Notes: a model not told the origin generated them from the sequence alone. Shown: positions 16,423 through 26,000, counted from the first letter of the stretch. The stretch: DNA of 64,000 nucleotides from Micromonospora sonchi (GCF_014646235.1 NZ_BMNB01000027.1:25501-89500); one strand, 5' to 3'. Program-made: numbers and translations.

Positions 16423-17280
16423 CTATCGCAGGAGCCCTCGGAGGTAGGCCAGGCCGTCCAGGGCGAGCCGGTCCTGCGACGGGGCGAGTGGACGCCAGAT
16501 CGACGCGGCGGTGGCGATCGTCTCGTTCTCCGCGGTGAACGACTCGATGCAGACCGCGCCCCGGTAGCCGGTTGCGGCCAGGGCGGTGAAGAAGCGGGGC
16601 CAGTCGAGGTGGTCCGCGCCCGGAGCCCCCCGGTCGGTGCCGCTGACCTGGACGTGCTTGATGTACGGCCCGGCGAGGGTGACGGCGGCGTACGGGTCGG
16701 CCTCCTCGATGTTCAGGTGGTAGGTGTCGAGCATGATGCCGACGTTCGACGGCAGCCCTTCGATCAGCTCCACCGTCTGTTCGATCGTGTTGGCGACGCT
16801 GGTCTCGTAGCGGTTGAGCGCCTCCACTCCGATGGACACGCCCCGCTCGGCGGCGTGGTCGGCGACCGGGGCCAGCGCGCGGCGGAATTCCGCGTAGCAG
16901 GCCGCGCGGGCCGTCGGGGTCATCCGCCAGGTCCGGCCCACCGAGGCGTAGACCGGGCCGCCGACGCAGGGCGCGCCGACGACCGCCGCGCTGTCCGCAC
17001 AACCCTTGAGGTACGCCACGGTCGCCTCGACGACCGCCGGGGCGGCGTTCACGAGGTCCCGCCCCGGCGGGGTGACCGCGCAGACGCCGGCCGCGGTCAG
17101 GCCGTGCCTGGCCAGCAGGTCACGGGTACGGATCGGATCCCAGTCGCCGGGTTGCTCGATCGGCAGCTCGACCGCGTCGAAGCCGAACCCGGCGATCCGT
17201 GGAATCAGCTCGGCCAAGGCCCGGTCGTCGACCGGCGACGCCCACACCCAGGGGTTGACACCGATGGCGTACAACGGCAC
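16423..17280 (-). CDS. Sugar isomerase/epimerase, ketose 3-epimerase-like TIM barrel
   Basis: The 285-residue protein is a xylose-isomerase-like TIM barrel of the D-tagatose/D-psicose 3-epimerase type. The four expected metal ligands appear in order: Glu in GVEALNRYET, Asp in MLDTYHLNIEE, His in IKHVQVSGTDRG and Glu in VCIESF. The substrate is probably the monosaccharide imported by the operon, with epimerisation or isomerisation inside the cell. GTG 17280 begins at the base directly after the binding-protein stop, so translation should be coupled. Phosphorylated-sugar activity cannot be excluded. Confidence 0.88.
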   Translation of the reverse strand: MPLYAIGVNPWVWASPVDDRALAELIPRIAGFGFDAVELPIEQPGDWDPIRTRDLLARHGLTAAGVCAVTPPGRDLVNAAPAVVEATVAYLKGCADSAAVVGAPCVGGPVYASVGRTWRMTPTARAACYAEFRRALAPVADHAAERGVSIGVEALNRYETSVANTIEQTVELIEGLPSNVGIMLDTYHLNIEEADPYAAVTLAGPYIKHVQVSGTDRGAPGADHLDWPRFFTALAATGYRGAVCIESFTAENETIATAASIWRPLAPSQDRLALDGLAYLRGLLR

Positions 17281-18462
17281 CTACTTCCAGCGCTGCGGGT
17301 AACCCGGCAGGTCGGTGCAGCCGCACATCGCGTAGTGCAGCGGCGGCATGTCCAGGTCGAGGTAGCTGTCCAGGTTCTCCTGGGTGACGGTCGGTTGCGG
17401 CAGCTTCCACGGGTTGGACACCGGCTGGCCGTCGAGGATGCGCAGCGCGGCGATGATCGGCGTACGCCACTGGTAGGTGGGGTAGGTGGGCGCGATCGCG
17501 GTGAGGCCCTTGTCCTTCCAGAGCTTCAGGAAGTCGAGCTGGTCCTCGCCGTTGATCGGCGGCACCGGCTTACCGGCGTCCTGGAACGCCTCGACCGCTG
17601 CGACCGCGACCGCGCCGGCGTCCATCCAGACCCCGTCGATCGTGCCGTGCCGCTGGATGTAGTCGTTGACGATCTTCTTGGTCTTGGCCGGGTCGCCGTC
17701 GGTGAACTCGACGCCGACGACGTCGACCCCGGCCTTGTCGAAGGCGACCTTCGCGGCGGACCAGCGGGTCTCCAGGACGTCGACGCCGGGCAGGATGCGC
17801 AGGGCGAGCAGTTTGCCGCCGGGCTTCATGCGCTGGCTGACGAACTCGGCGCCGACGTGGCCGAAGCCGTACCCGCCGATGGGGTTGATGAACGTCACCG
17901 GGCACGGGGTGTCGACGCCGCGGTCGAAGACGATGACCGGCAGGCCGGCCTTGCAGGCTGCCGTCACGGCCGGGGTGAGCGTGGCGGTGGTGTTCGGCGA
18001 GACGATGAGCGCGTCGCAGCCCTTGCCGAGCAGGTCGTTGATGTCGGCGATCTGCTTCTGGTCCTTGCCTTCGGCGTCGACGTGCACGAACTCCTTGATC
18101 CGGCTGCCCTGCGCCTCGACCTCGGCCTGCATGGTCTTGAACCCGACCTGTCGCCACGGGTTGTTCAGGGCGGCGTTGGAGAAGCAGAGTTTGTGCGGGC
18201 CGGCCTTCTTGAACTTCGCGGTCTCCACCATCTTCGGGTTGAGCACCTGTTCCCACGGTCGGTCGGCCGGTCCGGTCGCAGTGGCGTCGAGCAGGGCGAG
18301 CTCGGCGTCGTAGTCGGCCTGCACGAAGAACTTCGACTGTTCCCCGGTGCCCGATCCGGCGGCGGAGGCGCTGCCCGACGGGCCGGCGGCCGGTTCGTCG
18401 GTGGCGCAGCCGGCGAGGCCGAGCAGGGTGACGGCGGCCAACGCCGCGATGGTACGTCGCAC
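17281..18462 (-). CDS. CUT2 sugar-binding lipoprotein
   Basis: The 393-residue periplasmic-binding-protein type I (RbsB-like) lipoprotein has the signal LLGLAGCATD with Cys19 as anchor. Core signatures are GCDALIVSPNTTATLTPAV, KAGLPVIVFDRGVDTP and VWMDAGAVAVAAVEAFQDAG. The N-terminal insert before the core is longer than in ribose-binding proteins, resembling actinobacterial fucose/rhamnose-type binders, but the ligand is not assignable. It sits between the second permease and the epimerase in the operon. Confidence 0.9.
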   Translation of the reverse strand: MRRTIAALAAVTLLGLAGCATDEPAAGPSGSASAAGSGTGEQSKFFVQADYDAELALLDATATGPADRPWEQVLNPKMVETAKFKKAGPHKLCFSNAALNNPWRQVGFKTMQAEVEAQGSRIKEFVHVDAEGKDQKQIADINDLLGKGCDALIVSPNTTATLTPAVTAACKAGLPVIVFDRGVDTPCPVTFINPIGGYGFGHVGAEFVSQRMKPGGKLLALRILPGVDVLETRWSAAKVAFDKAGVDVVGVEFTDGDPAKTKKIVNDYIQRHGTIDGVWMDAGAVAVAAVEAFQDAGKPVPPINGEDQLDFLKLWKDKGLTAIAPTYPTYQWRTPIIAALRILDGQPVSNPWKLPQPTVTQENLDSYLDLDMPPLHYAMCGCTDLPGYPQRWK

Positions 18463-18475
18463 TATGTTTTTCCCC

Positions 18476-19459
18476 TTATCTGGACGAGGAGCGCGGTGCC
18501 GAAACCGCCACGGCGAGCAGGATGATCGCGCCCTGGACGGTCGATCTGAGGGCGCCGGAGACGCCGTAGAAGTTCATGAGGGCAAACAGGAGTTCGAGGC
18601 TCAGCGCGCCGAGCATCGCGCCGACGACCGAGCCACGACCACCGCCCAGCGCGACCCCACCGAGGACGACCGCGGTGATCGCACCGAACTCCAGGCCGGC
18701 GCCGGCCTGGAACGACACTCCGCTGTACCCGCCGATCAGGATCGCCGCCACCGCGGCCGCGACTCCACTGAGGACGAACGCGATGGTCCGGTGCCGCCAG
18801 ACGCGTACCCCGCTCAGCTCGGCGGTGCGCGGGTTGTCGCCGACGGCGATCAGCGTCCGCCCGAAATCGGACCGCGCCACCAGCACGGCCAGCGCGGCGA
18901 ACGCGAGCAGCACGATCAACGCGTACGGGACGCGGCCGAGCACCGGAACGTCCTCGAAGGCCCACCGGCCGAACCGACGGAACTCGTCGGAGAGCCCGCC
19001 CTTGGGGGCGCCGTCGGACCAGAGGTAGACCGCGCCGAGGAGGATCAGGAGCATGCCGAGGGTGGTGATGAACGACGGGACCCGCAGGCGCGTCGTGATC
19101 AGGCCGTTGACCAGCCCGACGAGTGCTCCGAAGCCGAGCAGCAGCAGCACCACCGGCCAGGTGTGCGCCGGCTCGCTGTCGATGAGTCGGGCGGCGACGA
19201 CCACCTGCGCGGTGACCAGGGCGCCGACCGACAGGTCAAACTCGCCGGAGACGATCACGAAGTACTGGCCGGCGGCGAGCAGGATGATCGGCGCCGACCG
19301 GCCGAGGAAGGACATCAACGACGGCGGGGCGAAGAAGTCGGGCTGCCGGACGGCGACGAGGATCAGCAGCACCGCGAGCAGCGCGATGATCGGCACGAGG
19401 CCGCCGGGACGTACCCGCAGCAGCCGCAGCGGCAGCGGAGGGCGCTGGACGGTCTGCAT
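18476..19459 (-). CDS. CUT2 sugar ABC permease (RbsC-like)
   Basis: The 327-residue inner-membrane permease has about ten helices and the family signature ILLAAGQYFVIVSGEFDLSVGALV (residues 55-78), with GVALGGGRGSVVGAMLGA near the C-terminus. ATG 19459 lies one base after the stop of the preceding permease gene; the longer in-frame start would run into that gene with non-hydrophobic sequence. Together with the next permease it should form the heterodimeric channel. Confidence 0.92.
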   Translation of the reverse strand: MQTVQRPPLPLRLLRVRPGGLVPIIALLAVLLILVAVRQPDFFAPPSLMSFLGRSAPIILLAAGQYFVIVSGEFDLSVGALVTAQVVVAARLIDSEPAHTWPVVLLLLGFGALVGLVNGLITTRLRVPSFITTLGMLLILLGAVYLWSDGAPKGGLSDEFRRFGRWAFEDVPVLGRVPYALIVLLAFAALAVLVARSDFGRTLIAVGDNPRTAELSGVRVWRHRTIAFVLSGVAAAVAAILIGGYSGVSFQAGAGLEFGAITAVVLGGVALGGGRGSVVGAMLGALSLELLFALMNFYGVSGALRSTVQGAIILLAVAVSAPRSSSR

Positions 19460-19460
19460 G

Positions 19461-20435
19461 TCAGACCGCCCCCTTGCGCAGGGCCCGGCGGGCGTAGACG
19501 GCGACCGCGGCGATGATGACGACACCCCGGATCACCTGCTTGAAGAAGGCGTCGACCTCGAGTTGGTTGAAGATGGCGTCGATGCTGGCGAGCAGCAGCA
19601 CGCCGCCGACGGTGCCGAGGACGCCCCCGCGTCCGCCCGCGAGGGCGGTGCCGCCGATCACCACCGCGGCGATCGACTCAAGGTCGTAGAGGCCCTCGCT
19701 GCCCACCCGGGGCGCGCCCGAGCCGAGCCGGCTGGCGAGGTAGATCCCGGCGAGCCCGGCGCAGAGCGAGCACAGCACGTGGGCGGTGACGAGCACCCGG
19801 TCGTTGCGGACGCCGGAGAGCCGGGCGACCTCCGGATCACCGCCGACGGCGACCAGGTGGTGACCGAAGCGGGTCCGGGCCAGCGCCAACCAGACCACCC
19901 CGGCGACGGCGACCAGCAGCAGGAACGACAGCGGCACCGGACCGATGCGCTGGTAGCCGAGGGTTTGCACCAGCGCGGGCGAGGTGGCCCCGGCCGGTCC
20001 GTCGTAACCGTTGTCGAGGTATCCCTTGAGCAGTAGCCCGACGCCGAGGGTCGCGATGAACGCGTTGATCCGCAGCCGGGTGACGAGCAGGCCGTTGAAC
20101 AGCCCGACAGCGGCGCTCACCGTGAGGGCCAGGCCGATCGCCGGCACCAGGGCCCCGTCGCTGCCGTTCATCGTCTCGGCCGCGACGAGGGTGCTGAGGC
20201 TGACCACGTAGGCCACGGACAGGTCGAGCGAACCGCCGAGGATGACCAGGGTCTGCCCCACCGCGACGAGCCCGAGCCCGGCGGCGACGTGCAGCAGACT
20301 CACCGTCGTCGACTGGTTGAACAACTGACCGCCGTCGATCAGCACGACCAGCCAGCCGATGGCGAGGGTGAGGGCCAGGGCGACGAACACGCCCGGTACG
20401 GCCCAGCGCGTCGGCCGGAAGGCAAGAGCCCTCAC
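19461..20435 (-). CDS. CUT2 sugar ABC permease (RbsC-like)
   Basis: The 324-residue permease is a paralogue of its downstream neighbour: VGQTLVILGGSLDLSVAYVV in the first third and VIGGTALAGGRGGVLGTVGG near the end are the matching signatures. The start overlaps the ATPase stop by 4 bases (20432-20435). Two different permease chains with one fused ATPase is the usual CUT2 arrangement in actinomycetes. Confidence 0.92.
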   Translation of the reverse strand: MRALAFRPTRWAVPGVFVALALTLAIGWLVVLIDGGQLFNQSTTVSLLHVAAGLGLVAVGQTLVILGGSLDLSVAYVVSLSTLVAAETMNGSDGALVPAIGLALTVSAAVGLFNGLLVTRLRINAFIATLGVGLLLKGYLDNGYDGPAGATSPALVQTLGYQRIGPVPLSFLLLVAVAGVVWLALARTRFGHHLVAVGGDPEVARLSGVRNDRVLVTAHVLCSLCAGLAGIYLASRLGSGAPRVGSEGLYDLESIAAVVIGGTALAGGRGGVLGTVGGVLLLASIDAIFNQLEVDAFFKQVIRGVVIIAAVAVYARRALRKGAV

Positions 20436-21940
20436 GCGGCCGCCTCCACCGAGCCGACCGCCAGGGCGACCACGTCCTTCTCGGTCGTGCCGGCGGGCAA
20501 CTCACCGGCGATCCGGCCGTCCCGCATGACGATGATCCGGTCGCTCATCCCCAACAGCTCGGGCAGCTCAGACGAGATCATCAGAACCGCCGCGCCGTCG
20601 CGGGCGAGCCGGCGGACGAGATCGTGGATGGCCGACTTCGCGCCGACGTCGATGCCCCGGGTCGGCTCGTCGAAGAGCAGGATCCGCGGGCTGAGCATGA
20701 GCCATCGGGCCAGCACGACCTTCTGCTGGTTGCCGCCGGAGAGGAAGCGGATCTCCTGGTCGTCACCGGCGGCCCGGACCCGCACGGCGGCGAGCAGCTC
20801 GCGGATGCGGGTGGCCCGTGCGGCGCGGCCGGACCGCGCCGCGACGGCGGCCCGGCTGGCGAGCAGCGCGTTGTCGAGCACCGACTGCCGGGCGACGATC
20901 CCCTCGCCCTTGCGATCCTCGGTGACGTAGGCGACGCCGGCCCGTATCGCGGCGCGCGGCGAGCGCAGCCGCACCGGTACGCCGTCGAGCGTGACCTCGC
21001 CGGTCGTGAACGGCGCCGCCCCGAAGACCGCTCGGGCCAGCGCCGACCGCCCGGAGCCCTGGAGGCCGCCGACGCCGAGCACCTCGCCGCCCCGCAGCTC
21101 CAGGTCCACGTCGCGAAGCTTCCGGTTCCCCCCGCCACGGACGGTTAGCCGGGCCGGACCGAGGTCCGCGGGGTCGGCCCGGTCGGGGTAGTAGCTGGAC
21201 AGCTCCCGGCCGACCATGTGCCGCACCAGTTCGTCGGCGGTGGTGTCCGCGGTACGCAGCGTGGTCATCCGGCGACCGTCCTTCAGCACCGTGATCCGGT
21301 CGGACAGGTCGAAGACCTCGGTGAGCCGGTGCGAGACGTACAACAGGCCGATGCCGCGCTGCTGGAGTCGGCGCACCAGCCCGTAGAGCAGTTCGACCTC
21401 GTGGTCGGCCAGCGCCGCGGTCGGCTCGTCCATGATGAGCAGTCGCGCGTCCAGGGCGAGCGCCTTGGCGATTTCGACGACCTGCTGCTGGGCGATGCCG
21501 AGGCGGCTCACTCGGGCGTCGGCGGGCAGGGCGCTCTCTCCGATCGAGGCGAGCAACTGTCGGGTGTGGTGGAGCATCTGCCGGCGGTCGACCAGGCCAC
21601 GGCGTACCGGCTCGTGGCCGAGGTGCACGTTCTCCGCGACGGTGCGCTCCGGCAGCAGGGTGAACTCCTGGTGGATCATGCCGATGCCGGCCCGCTGCGC
21701 GTCGCGCGGGCCGCGGAACGCGCGCGGTTCGCCGGCGAACTCGATGCTGCCTCCGTCGGGGACGTGCACCCCCGAGATGATCTTCATGAGGGTGGACTTC
21801 CCGGCCCCGTTCTCACCGACGACGGCGTGCACCTCGCCGGGCGCGACGTCGAGGTCGATGCCGTCGAGGACGCGTACGCCGAGGAAGGCCTTGCCGATGC
21901 CGCGCAGGGCGAGCAGCGGCACCGGCGGTGGATCTGACAT
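20432..21940 (-). CDS. CUT2 sugar ABC ATPase, two fused domains (RbsA-like)
   Basis: The 502-residue protein carries two nucleotide-binding domains. Domain 1 has Walker A GENGAGKSTL near residue 42 and LLIMDEPTAAL; domain 2 has GLQGSGRSALA near residue 288, a degenerate Walker A, and the signature LSGGNQQKVVLARWL followed by LLFDEPTRGIDVGAKS. This strong/degenerate pairing is typical of RbsA/MglA/XylG. ATG 21940 heads the operon; the operator-rich region lies directly upstream. No start alternatives compete. Confidence 0.93.
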   Translation of the reverse strand: MSDPPPVPLLALRGIGKAFLGVRVLDGIDLDVAPGEVHAVVGENGAGKSTLMKIISGVHVPDGGSIEFAGEPRAFRGPRDAQRAGIGMIHQEFTLLPERTVAENVHLGHEPVRRGLVDRRQMLHHTRQLLASIGESALPADARVSRLGIAQQQVVEIAKALALDARLLIMDEPTAALADHEVELLYGLVRRLQQRGIGLLYVSHRLTEVFDLSDRITVLKDGRRMTTLRTADTTADELVRHMVGRELSSYYPDRADPADLGPARLTVRGGGNRKLRDVDLELRGGEVLGVGGLQGSGRSALARAVFGAAPFTTGEVTLDGVPVRLRSPRAAIRAGVAYVTEDRKGEGIVARQSVLDNALLASRAAVAARSGRAARATRIRELLAAVRVRAAGDDQEIRFLSGGNQQKVVLARWLMLSPRILLFDEPTRGIDVGAKSAIHDLVRRLARDGAAVLMISSELPELLGMSDRIIVMRDGRIAGELPAGTTEKDVVALAVGSVEAAA

Positions 21941-22019
21941 CGCAGGCAGCCCTTACAGGTAGTAGTCACCGACGAGATCCGTGCCCGCGCCGCCGAGCGG
22001 ATCGAGGCGCTGCACGACG

Positions 22020-22114
22020 GAACATTCGCAGCTGGCTGCGAGGGTTGCGTTCTTATGGAGCAAACATTCGCTTGACATCAGCGAAACATCACACGTATGA
22101 AGATAGATGTTTCG
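22020..22114. promoter_or_regulatory. Divergent promoter region with repeated CGAAACATC/AACATTCGC motifs
   Basis: This AT-rich region between the divergent CUT2 operon and the ThuA-fusion gene contains GAACATTCGC (22020-22029), AAACATTCGC (22062-22071), and an inverted pair CGAAACATC (22082-22090)/GATGTTTCG (22106-22114). A good plus-strand promoter reads TTGACA (22072-22077), 18 bases, TATGAA (22096-22101), overlapped by the inverted pair. The motif set looks like operators for one local repressor of sugar genes. The regulator is not encoded next to it. Confidence 0.55.
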
Positions 22115-22240
22115 ATGATTCTTCGCAATGCTCAACCCGAGCAACCGTCAGCTCGCACCCCGACGGGCAGCGTCGGGCGAGCCAGCGAGATCAACCGCCA
22201 TCATTCTCACCAGGAGTGACGTAGGACGTTTCCCTCAGGC

Positions 22241-22256
22241 ATTGACAATTGTCAAT
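22241..22256. promoter_or_regulatory. Perfect 16-bp palindrome ATTGACAATTGTCAAT
   Basis: ATTGACAATTGTCAAT is a perfect palindrome in the leader of the ThuA-fusion gene, about 150 bases before its start. The ATTG...CAAT form recalls GntR/FadR or MarR-family operators. It lies downstream of the likely promoter at 22072, so repression by roadblock or control of a second start site is possible. No coding frame with normal bias exists in 22102-22403. Confidence 0.45.
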
Positions 22257-22403
22257 ATTCGCCCATCAACCACCACCGACCACGGGGATACGGACACGGC
22301 CTCCATCACGCTGTGTGACATCCCGCCGAACCGGCTGGCCGTCCTGGCGTGCCGTCGGGCCGTGGTCGCACTCCACCGTTGCCCGCCCGACCTAGGAGAC
22401 GGC

Positions 22404-25400
22404 ATGCGTCGCAAAACATTGATCATCGGAGTGATCGGGGGGCTGTTGCTCTCGCTCGCGCTCGTCCACCCGGCATCGGCCGCCCCGGCCTTCCGTGCCC
22501 TGCTGTTCACCAAGACCGCCGGCTACCGGCACGACTCGATACCCGCCGGGGTCTCGATGTTCCAGCAGCAGGCGGCCGCGAACAACTTCGAGCTGGTGCA
22601 CAGCGAGGACTCGAACGTCTTCACCCCGGCCAACCTCGCCACCTTCGACGTCCTCATCATGTTCCAAACCTCGGGCATGGTGTGGACCTCGACGGCCCAA
22701 CGCCAGGCGGTGGAGGGATACCTCGCCAGCGGCAAGGGCATCGTCGCCATCCACAACGCCACGGACATGGGCATCGAGGGCGAGTACCCGTGGTGGGACC
22801 AGACCGTGAACGGCGGGGCGCACATGCCCGAGCACTCCCCCGGCGTGCTGCCCGGCACCGCCATCGTCGCCGACAAGAAGCACCCGTCGACCGCCAGCCT
22901 GCCGGACCGCTGGAACCGCAGCGAGGAATGGTACAACTTCGACAAAAACCCCCGGGGCAGCGTGCACGTCCTGGTGACCGCCGACGAGCGGACGTACAAC
23001 CCGGGTTCCCGGGCGATGGGTCCGGACCATCCGATCTCCTGGTGCCGCACGGCCGGCGGCGGTCGGGTCTGGAGCACCGCGATGGGCCATGCCGCCGAGT
23101 CCTACAGCGAGACCCACTTCCGCAACCACGTCCTCGGCGGAGTGAAGTGGGCCGCCGGCAACGAGCCCGGCGACTGCGGTGGCACGGTCTGGGGCAACTT
23201 CGAGAAGCGCACCCTCGACACCAACACGGTCGACCCGATGGCGCTGGCCGTGGCACCCGACGGTCGGGTGCTGTACATCCAACGCGGCGGCCAGGTCAAG
23301 ATCTTCAAGCCGAGCACGAACAGCACGGTCACCGCCGGCACGCTCAGCGTTTACACCGGCGGCGAGGACGGCCTCACCGGCTTGGCGCTGGACCCGAACT
23401 TCGCGACCAACGGGTACGTGTACCTGTACCACTCGCCAGCCAGCAGCAGCACGGACGTGAACCGCGTCTCCCGCTACACGCTCAGCGGTGACACGCTGAA
23501 CATGTCCAGCGGGGTCACCATCATCGACATCCCGGCGTACCGGGACCGGACGTTCCCGGAGCCCGGCCACACCGGCGGGTACATCGACTTCGGGCCGGAC
23601 GGCAACCTCTACATCGGCACCGGTGACGACGTCGCACCGAACCTCGACCCCAACTGGCAGGGGTACGCCCCGCTGGACTGGCGGTCGGGCAAGCACATGC
23701 AGGACGCGGCGCGCACCGCCGGCAACACCAACGACCTACGCGGCAAGCTGCTACGCATCCGGCCCTCGGCCAGCGGTGGCTACACCATCCCAGCGGGCAA
23801 CCTCTACCCCCAGGGCACGGCGCAGACCCGGCCGGAGGTCTACGCGATGGGCTTCCGCAACCCGTTCCGCTTCTCGATCGACCCGGCCAACGGCTGGGTC
23901 TACCTGGCCGACTACGGGCCCGACCGGAATCCGCCGACCACCAACCGCGGCCCTGAGGGCCTCGTCGAACTCAATGTGATCAAGACGCCGGGCAACTACG
24001 GCTGGCCGTTCTGCCACGGCGACAACCAGCCGTACGCGCCGTACAACCCGGACACCCGGGTGGTCGGCGCCAAGTTCAACTGCTCCGCACCGGTCAACAA
24101 CTCCCCCAACAACACCGGCCTGACCAGTCTCCGTCCGGTGGTCGCGCCCAACCTGTGGTACGGCTACGGCACCTCGCCGACCTTCCCCGAGCTCGGCTCC
24201 GGCGGCTCGGGGCCGATGGGCGGACCCGTCTACCGCTACGACCCGGCCAACCCGTCGGCGACGAAGTTCCCGCCCTACTACGACGGCGTCCACTTCCTCT
24301 ACGAGTGGACCCGCAACTACATCAAGGAGGTGCACTTCGACTCGGCGACCGCGGTGACCCGGACCAACCCGTTCATGTCCACCGCGCGGTTCAACAAGCC
24401 GATGGACCTCGAGTTCGGCCCGGACGGCTCGCTCTACCTGCTGGAATGGGGCACCAACTTCGGCGGCGGCAACAGCGACTCGGGTCTCTACCGGATCGAC
24501 TACGTCCACGGCGGACGGTCTCCCATCGCCAAGGCCACCGGCACGCCCACCAGCGGCAACGCCCCGCTGACCGTGCAGTTCTCCAGCGCCGGGTCGATGG
24601 ACCCCGACCCCGGTAACACGATCAGCTACCAGTGGACCTTCGGCGACGGCACCACCTCGACGGCGGCCAACCCGTCGAAGGTCTACACCGCCAACGGCAA
24701 CTACACGGCCCAGTTGAAGGTCACCGACAACACCGGCAAGAGCGGCTTCGCCAACGTCCAGATCACCGTCGGCAACACCGCGCCGGTGGTCACCATCACC
24801 ACCCCGGCCAACGGTGGCATGCTCACCTTCGGCGACCGGGTGTCATACCAGATCACCGTCACCGACCCCGGCGGCGCACCGATCGACTGCGCCAAGGTCT
24901 TCCTCAACCCCGCGCTGGGGCACGACGACCACGCGCACGAGACCACGGATTATCCCGGCTGCTCGGGCACCATTCCGACCGACCTGCTCGGCGGGCACCC
25001 GGACGGCGCGAACCTGTTCTACGTGCTCAACGCGCGGTACACCGACAACGGCGGCGCGGGCGGCGCGGCCCCGCTCACCGGCCACGCGCAGGCGATCCTG
25101 CAACCCAAGCAGAAGCAGGCCGAGTACTACAGCAGCCAGTCCGGCATCCGGATCGTCGACCAGGCCGGCGCGGAAAGCGGCAAGCGGGTCGGGGACATCT
25201 CCAACAACGACTGGGTGGCGTTCACCCCGATGAACCTGACCGGCATCACCAACGTCAGGTATCGGCTGTCCTCGCCGTCCGGCGGCGGCACCATCGAGCT
25301 GCGCGCCGGCTCGCCGACCGGCACACTGCTGGCCACCACACCGGTACCGAGCACCGGCGGCTGGGACAACTACCAGTCCACGTCCCCGGTGAACGTCACC

Positions 25401-25967
25401 GCACTCGCCGGGACCCACACCCTGTACATGGTGTTCAAGGGGAGCTCGAACAACTGGTTCGACCTCGACTCGTTCACCTTCGGCGGGGCCGGCGTCGGCC
25501 AGCCGGGTGATCCTGGGAACCCCCCGGGTGACGGGGTGGCCGGCAAGACGTGGACCCTGACCGCGCAGCACAGCGGCAAGCTGATGGACGTCAGCGGCGT
25601 CTCCACCGCCGACGGCGCCCAGATCCATCAGTGGGCGGCCACCGGCGGCAACAACCAGAAGTGGCAGGCGGTCGATGCCGGCGGCGGCGCCGTCTACCTG
25701 AAGGCGGTGCACAGCGGCAAGTGTGCGGAGATCACCGGCGGCTCCACCAGCGCGGGTGCCTTCCTCCAGCAGGCCACCTGCAACAACGGTAACCAGCAGA
25801 AGTTCACCGCCACGGCGACCGGAACCTCCGGCGTGTACACGGTGAAGAGCGTGCTGAGCGGGCTCTGCCTGGACGTCAACAGCGCCGCCACCAGCGACGG
25901 GGCTCGGCTGTTGCAGTGGACCTGCCACAGCGGCACCAACCAGCAGTGGCGGTTCAGCCCCGCCTGA
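22404..25967 (+). CDS. Secreted ThuA / sugar dehydrogenase / PKD / CBM6 / CBM13 protein
   Basis: The 1187-residue exported protein has a signal peptide (residues 1-27, LVHPASAAPA). Its modules, in order: a ThuA-like glutamine-amidotransferase-fold domain (about 28-255; GIVAIHNATDMG, GGAHMPEHSPG), a six-bladed PQQ/GDH-type sugar dehydrogenase propeller (about 259-705; GGEDGLTGLALDPNF, RNPFRFSIDPANGWVYLADYG), a PKD domain (about 709-792; YQWTFGDGTTS), a beta-sandwich linker (to about 905), a CBM6-like domain (about 905-1030) and a ricin-type CBM13 (about 1044-1187). ATG 22404 follows AGGAG. It probably oxidises or binds a polymer-derived sugar outside the cell; cofactor use is unproven. It diverges from the CUT2 operon. 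Confidence 0.88.
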   Translation: MRRKTLIIGVIGGLLLSLALVHPASAAPAFRALLFTKTAGYRHDSIPAGVSMFQQQAAANNFELVHSEDSNVFTPANLATFDVLIMFQTSGMVWTSTAQRQAVEGYLASGKGIVAIHNATDMGIEGEYPWWDQTVNGGAHMPEHSPGVLPGTAIVADKKHPSTASLPDRWNRSEEWYNFDKNPRGSVHVLVTADERTYNPGSRAMGPDHPISWCRTAGGGRVWSTAMGHAAESYSETHFRNHVLGGVKWAAGNEPGDCGGTVWGNFEKRTLDTNTVDPMALAVAPDGRVLYIQRGGQVKIFKPSTNSTVTAGTLSVYTGGEDGLTGLALDPNFATNGYVYLYHSPASSSTDVNRVSRYTLSGDTLNMSSGVTIIDIPAYRDRTFPEPGHTGGYIDFGPDGNLYIGTGDDVAPNLDPNWQGYAPLDWRSGKHMQDAARTAGNTNDLRGKLLRIRPSASGGYTIPAGNLYPQGTAQTRPEVYAMGFRNPFRFSIDPANGWVYLADYGPDRNPPTTNRGPEGLVELNVIKTPGNYGWPFCHGDNQPYAPYNPDTRVVGAKFNCSAPVNNSPNNTGLTSLRPVVAPNLWYGYGTSPTFPELGSGGSGPMGGPVYRYDPANPSATKFPPYYDGVHFLYEWTRNYIKEVHFDSATAVTRTNPFMSTARFNKPMDLEFGPDGSLYLLEWGTNFGGGNSDSGLYRIDYVHGGRSPIAKATGTPTSGNAPLTVQFSSAGSMDPDPGNTISYQWTFGDGTTSTAANPSKVYTANGNYTAQLKVTDNTGKSGFANVQITVGNTAPVVTITTPANGGMLTFGDRVSYQITVTDPGGAPIDCAKVFLNPALGHDDHAHETTDYPGCSGTIPTDLLGGHPDGANLFYVLNARYTDNGGAGGAAPLTGHAQAILQPKQKQAEYYSSQSGIRIVDQAGAESGKRVGDISNNDWVAFTPMNLTGITNVRYRLSSPSGGGTIELRAGSPTGTLLATTPVPSTGGWDNYQSTSPVNVTALAGTHTLYMVFKGSSNNWFDLDSFTFGGAGVGQPGDPGNPPGDGVAGKTWTLTAQHSGKLMDVSGVSTADGAQIHQWAATGGNNQKWQAVDAGGGAVYLKAVHSGKCAEITGGSTSAGAFLQQATCNNGNQQKFTATATGTSGVYTVKSVLSGLCLDVNSAATSDGARLLQWTCHSGTNQQWRFSPA

Positions 25968-26000
25968 CGACCCGCGGCCGGCACCAGCCGGTGACGGTCC

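Noticed and set aside
13394..17002. A 1202-codon minus-strand frame spanning the glycosidase and isomerase genes
   Set aside because: It is the shadow frame of GC-rich genes: Arg/Gly/His-rich with no domain. Only its final 135 codons, from ATG 13801, are supported as a gene.
16123..18525. An 800-codon plus-strand frame opposite the sugar-importer genes
   Set aside because: Low-complexity Asp/Val/Gly/Arg sequence produced by the codon bias of the opposite strand; no motif and no ribosome-binding site.
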